This document shows, in pieces, positions 61,381 through 64,000 of a stretch of DNA of 64,000 nucleotides. A program made the position numbers and the translations under genes. Source of the stretch: Streptomyces taklimakanensis (GTDB lineage: Bacteria; Actinomycetota; Actinomycetes; Streptomycetales; Streptomycetaceae); NCBI RefSeq assembly GCF_009709575.1, contig NZ_WIXO01000001.1:1612001-1676000 (forward strand). The letters run 5' to 3'. The number at the start of each line of letters is the position of its first letter. Within the stretch, counting starts at the first letter, position 1. Under the pieces are notes generated by a model. That model did no database searches. It was not told the origin of the DNA and was given only the letters and a program-made list of their open reading frames with translations.

Positions 61381-61863
61381 TCAGCGGTAGTCGTCGGGGT
61401 GGTCCTGCATCCAGGTGTTGATCCTGTCGCGGGTGCCGAAGAGCCGGTCCCGGTGCCTCTTGAGGTTCTCGTAGGACCGGTCCTCGCCCATCCGCTCGCG
61501 CAGGTCCGCGATCCAGGCGATCGGCTCCGGGAAGTGGCCGGGGCCCTTGGGGTCGGCCTTCATCGCCCGGTCCAGGCGGTCGAGTTCGTAGGCGATGCGG
61601 CCCAGGAGGTACTCGCAGTTGCCGGGGGTGTCGCACGAGTCGTCCAGGGTCGCCTGGAGCCCGGCGAAGGCGTCGCGGACCTTCCCCGGCCCCGGTGTCC
61701 GCGGGCCGGTGGGCGTGCCGGCCTCCGGGGCCGCGCTCGCCGCGGGGCTCGCGGAGGTCCTCCCGCTTCCGGCCTCGTCCTCCCCGCCGCCGGAGCAGGA
61801 CACCAGGAGCAGCGTCAGGGGGACGGCGAGCACGGCCGTCGTACGAGCGCGGCGGATTCGCAC
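61381..61863 (-). CDS. Small lipoprotein of unknown function
   Basis: 160 residues from the GTG at 61863. Signal peptide with lipobox LVSC (Cys23), then an acidic, Gly/Ser/Pro-rich linker to about residue 60, then a helical domain with two cysteines close together (DSCDTPGNCEYLLGRIAYELDRLDRAMKAD) and a Trp-rich end (AWIADLRERMGED ... INTWMQDHPDDYR). The family is not recognised. It probably sits on the outer face of the membrane. It is flanked by convergent terminators and looks monocistronic. Confidence 0.72.
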   Translation of the reverse strand: MRIRRARTTAVLAVPLTLLLVSCSGGGEDEAGSGRTSASPAASAAPEAGTPTGPRTPGPGKVRDAFAGLQATLDDSCDTPGNCEYLLGRIAYELDRLDRAMKADPKGPGHFPEPIAWIADLRERMGEDRSYENLKRHRDRLFGTRDRINTWMQDHPDDYR

Positions 61864-62029
61864 GTGGGGACTCCGATCGATCGGCGGGGTCGTCGGGCCG
61901 ACCCCGGGAACGCACCGGACCAGGGCCTCCTCGAACGGTACGCCACGGCTTCGGAGGCCGCCGGCACACCCCACGGAAGGCTCAATTCCCTTTGTGTTCG
62001 GGGCAGTCGGCGCCCGCCGACGCGTGGAA

Positions 62030-62081
62030 GGGCCGCCGTGCGCACACCCGGGGGCGGTGGGGGGCGTGCGCACGGCGGCCC
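62030..62081 (-). terminator. 16-bp hairpin downstream of the GH81 gene
   Basis: Arms 62030-62045 and 62066-62081 pair perfectly around a 20-base G-rich loop, 34 bases past the GH81 stop on the minus strand. Confidence 0.75.
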
Positions 62082-62115
62082 GGTCAGGCGGGGCCGTGCC
62101 GGTCGGCCGGCCGGC

Positions 62116-64000
62116 TCATCCGAAGGGGATGGTGAGCACCGAACCCGAGCCGACCTGGAGCTGCGAGGGGGCGTTGCCGATGGCGCTCCACACCTCGACG
62201 CGGACCGTTCCGCCCCGCAGGTCGCCGAGGCTGCCCGAGGCCGACTTCAGTCCGGCGCGGGAGGCGTCGTACTCCTCCCAGCCGGGGACCGGGTCGGTGG
62301 CGAAGTAGCGGTAGGTCTCCACCCGGTCGAAGGTGCCGTCGCCGGTCAGGTCGTAGGAGACCCGGGCCTGCTGGCCGAGCCCGACGGCCGTCCCCGCGTC
62401 CACCTTCAGTCGGAATCCGGTGGTGCCGCCTGCCTCGTGGGTGCCGTTGACGTTCCGGACCTCGTAGACGAGCGGCCGGTGGGGGGTGCCGTCGTGGTTG
62501 GCGCCGCCCGCCGAGGCGATGGTGTCGGCGGTCGGGGTGGCGGCCGCGGTGGTGCTCAGCGTCCCGCCGGCGCGCAGGTGGAAGGTGTCGCCGGTGGCGG
62601 GCGGGTCGCCCGGGTCACCGGGGTCGCCCGGGTCCGCCGTGCCGGTGCCGGTGGCCGTGGAACGGGCCGGGACGGTCAGCTTCCCGCCGTCGGAGAACGT
62701 CACGGTCGTCGCCGAGCCGGAGAAGTTGTGGGCGACGTAGGTGCGGGTGCCGTTCTTGGCGAAGACCGCGGCGGTGGGACTGTCGGCGGTGACGGAGGGG
62801 TCGGGGGCGCCGAGCGCGTCCAGGGTGGCGATCCAGTGGTAGGTGTGGGCCCTGGTCTCGCCCGCCTCCGGACCGTAGTTCCCGCCCTGGGCGTCCCAGG
62901 TGGCCTTGGCCTTCGCGGGGTCGGCCAGGGCCTGGAACTCCCAGTGGATGTCGCGCCACTCGACGGCCGGGCCGCCGTTGTTCCGCTCCATCTCGGCGAT
63001 GCTGCGCCGGATGGCGTCCTTGTTGCGGGCCAGGTGGAGCGAGCCGCCGGTCACGGGCAGGACGTTGATGCCGTGGATCTCCTCGGGGTTGGCGGTCCAC
63101 CAGGTGGAGTAGGCGCCACCGCTGCCCCAGACCATGCCCACGACGTCGTGGCCGAAGTCCTGGGGGTAGACCTTCTGGTCGGCGTCGAACCAGTACTGGG
63201 CGATGGCCTCGGACTCGGTGGTCAGCAGGTAGACGCCCAGGTCGCGCAGGGAGGTGTCCCCGGTGGCCGAGCCCCACAGGATCAGGCCGGCGCTGAGGTT
63301 GATCGACTCCGAGGACGACTCCTGGTTGTTGCCGGCGGCGAAGCCCGCGTGGCCGGCCGCCCAGCTGTGCCCGGCGTAGACGTCGAAGCCGCGCAGGAAC
63401 GGGAACATCTCGTCGGTGCGGCTGGGGTTGGCGGCGTCCCTGACGAGGGTCTTCACCATGCCGCCCCAGGCAGAGTCGGCTGCCCAGGCCCGGTCGTACT
63501 GGGCGACGATGGCCGCGGCCATCACGTAGTACGAGTAGTGGAAGTGGTGGTCGTTGAGTTCCTTGTCGCTGCCGTAGGAGGCGGGGTAGCCGATGAGGGT
63601 CTTCCAGTCGCGGTCGTAGGAGAACTCCGCGGCACCGCCGACGGTGAACCACTCCTGGAGCCGGCCCTTGATCAGTCCGAGCAGCCTGTCGCGGACGCCG
63701 GTCTCACCGATCTGGTCGGCGATGGGCACGAGCTGGGCGAGCTTGCCGAGCTGCTTGCCCGTCCAGTAGGTGTCCGTGGCCCCCTCGAACGGGTCGGCGG
63801 CGTTCACCACCTCGTTGAGGTAGCCGGTGAGTCGGGCCTTGTCCACGGCGGAGGTGCGGGGCAGTCCGGGCAGGACGCCGGTGACCTTCTGGGAGGTGGT
63901 GAAGGAGGTTCCCTCGCGGACCTTCATCGTCCCGCGCGGCGAGGCGTAGGTCCAACCGGTCAGCGCGTCGGTGGTGTGCAGCCACTGGTGGCGGTAGAGC
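62116..64000 (-). CDS. Endo-beta-1,3-glucanase, GH81 (N-terminus beyond the window)
   Basis: The frame is open to the right edge (HQWLHTTDALTGWTYASPRGT precedes the internal Met at 63927), so the start lies beyond 64000. GH81 marks: LNDHHFHYSYYVMAAAIVAQYD with the catalytic Asp, and the GNNQESSSESINLSAG segment with the catalytic Glu pair; WGSGGAYSTWW and NKDAIRRSIAEMERN follow. A beta-sandwich-like region and a Gly/Asp/Pro linker near 62620 lead to a ~150-residue C-terminal domain (TFHLRAGGTLSTTAAA to the end), which may be a glucan-binding CBM but is not identified. It would digest fungal or algal beta-1,3-glucan and is presumably secreted. Confidence 0.88.
   Translation of the reverse strand, partial: LYRHQWLHTTDALTGWTYASPRGTMKVREGTSFTTSQKVTGVLPGLPRTSAVDKARLTGYLNEVVNAADPFEGATDTYWTGKQLGKLAQLVPIADQIGETGVRDRLLGLIKGRLQEWFTVGGAAEFSYDRDWKTLIGYPASYGSDKELNDHHFHYSYYVMAAAIVAQYDRAWAADSAWGGMVKTLVRDAANPSRTDEMFPFLRGFDVYAGHSWAAGHAGFAAGNNQESSSESINLSAGLILWGSATGDTSLRDLGVYLLTTESEAIAQYWFDADQKVYPQDFGHDVVGMVWGSGGAYSTWWTANPEEIHGINVLPVTGGSLHLARNKDAIRRSIAEMERNNGGPAVEWRDIHWEFQALADPAKAKATWDAQGGNYGPEAGETRAHTYHWIATLDALGAPDPSVTADSPTAAVFAKNGTRTYVAHNFSGSATTVTFSDGGKLTVPARSTATGTGTADPGDPGDPGDPPATGDTFHLRAGGTLSTTAAATPTADTIASAGGANHDGTPHRPLVYEVRNVNGTHEAGGTTGFRLKVDAGTAVGLGQQARVSYDLTGDGTFDRVETYRYFATDPVPGWEEYDASRAGLKSASGSLGDLRGGTVRVEVWSAIGNAPSQLQVGSGSVLTIPFG

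Noticed and set aside
4..64000. CebR-type TGGGAGCGCTCCCA operators near the glycosidase genes
   Set aside because: None seen by eye, so cellobiose-type control is not supported here.

Overview
The window looks like a chromosomal core-region segment of a Streptomyces (or close relative). The DNA is very G+C-rich, GTG starts and 4-bp ATGA/GTGA stop-start overlaps are common, and typical actinomycete loci are present: an hrdA-type sigma factor gene next to dnaG, a conservon (histidine kinase, roadblock, DUF742, GTPase, two P450s), a bxl xylobiose operon, and a GlnR-type nitrate/nitrite assimilation set. Genes run through both edges, so the first and last are partial.

Layout. (1) 1-14 kb is sugar and arabinan use. 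It starts with the tail of an enolase-superfamily dehydratase and a zinc dehydrogenase. Next comes an operon of a TIM-barrel (U32-like) protein, a ChvE/GguAB-type multiple-monosaccharide transporter and a secreted mutarotase. On the minus strand follows an arabino-oligosaccharide operon (binding protein, two permeases, secreted GH43 arabinanase, cytosolic GH51 arabinofuranosidase). The two operons carry similar TTCGA-N4-TCGAA-like operators. (2) 14-19 kb: a divergent MarR/oxidoreductase pair, an SMP-30 lactonase with an IclR regulator, a stand-alone LigD-type polymerase and a small YtxH-like protein. (3) 19-24 kb: two tRNAs (Asn; CAU anticodon), a PD-(D/E)XK-like protein of unknown role, a KhtT/KhtU-type cation antiporter pair and an FGGY kinase. 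(4) 24-33 kb: hrdA-like sigma factor, dnaG, a ferredoxin-reductase-like flavoprotein, a PucR-type regulator and a 1001-residue LuxR-type ATPase regulator. (5) 34-37 kb: a chitin-active LPMO with a DasR-like operator, dGTPase and sirohydrochlorin chelatase. (6) 37-50.6 kb: nasA, cutA, the six-gene conservon, then a flavoprotein, nirB and nirD. GlnR-like boxes precede nasA and the nir genes. (7) 50.7-59 kb: a GH10 xylanase divergent from a bxlREFGA-type xylobiose uptake and hydrolysis cluster. (8) 59-64 kb: an alpha/beta hydrolase, a Tat-exported DUF839/PhoX-like protein, a small lipoprotein and a partial GH81 beta-1,3-glucanase.

Functional logic. Secreted enzymes (GH43, GH10-CBM2, AA10-CBM5, GH81) cut plant, fungal and arthropod polymers. 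Lipoprotein-dependent ABC transporters import the oligomers, and signal-less enzymes (GH51, GH3) finish them in the cytosol. Nitrate goes through NasA and NirBD to ammonium, with the chelatase probably serving siroheme supply. Most gene ends carry long perfect GC-rich hairpins without a U-tract. The one hairpin followed by a T-run lies just upstream of the conservon.

No mobile element, CRISPR array, phage or secondary-metabolite assembly line was seen. All family calls come from reading the sequence, without a database search.
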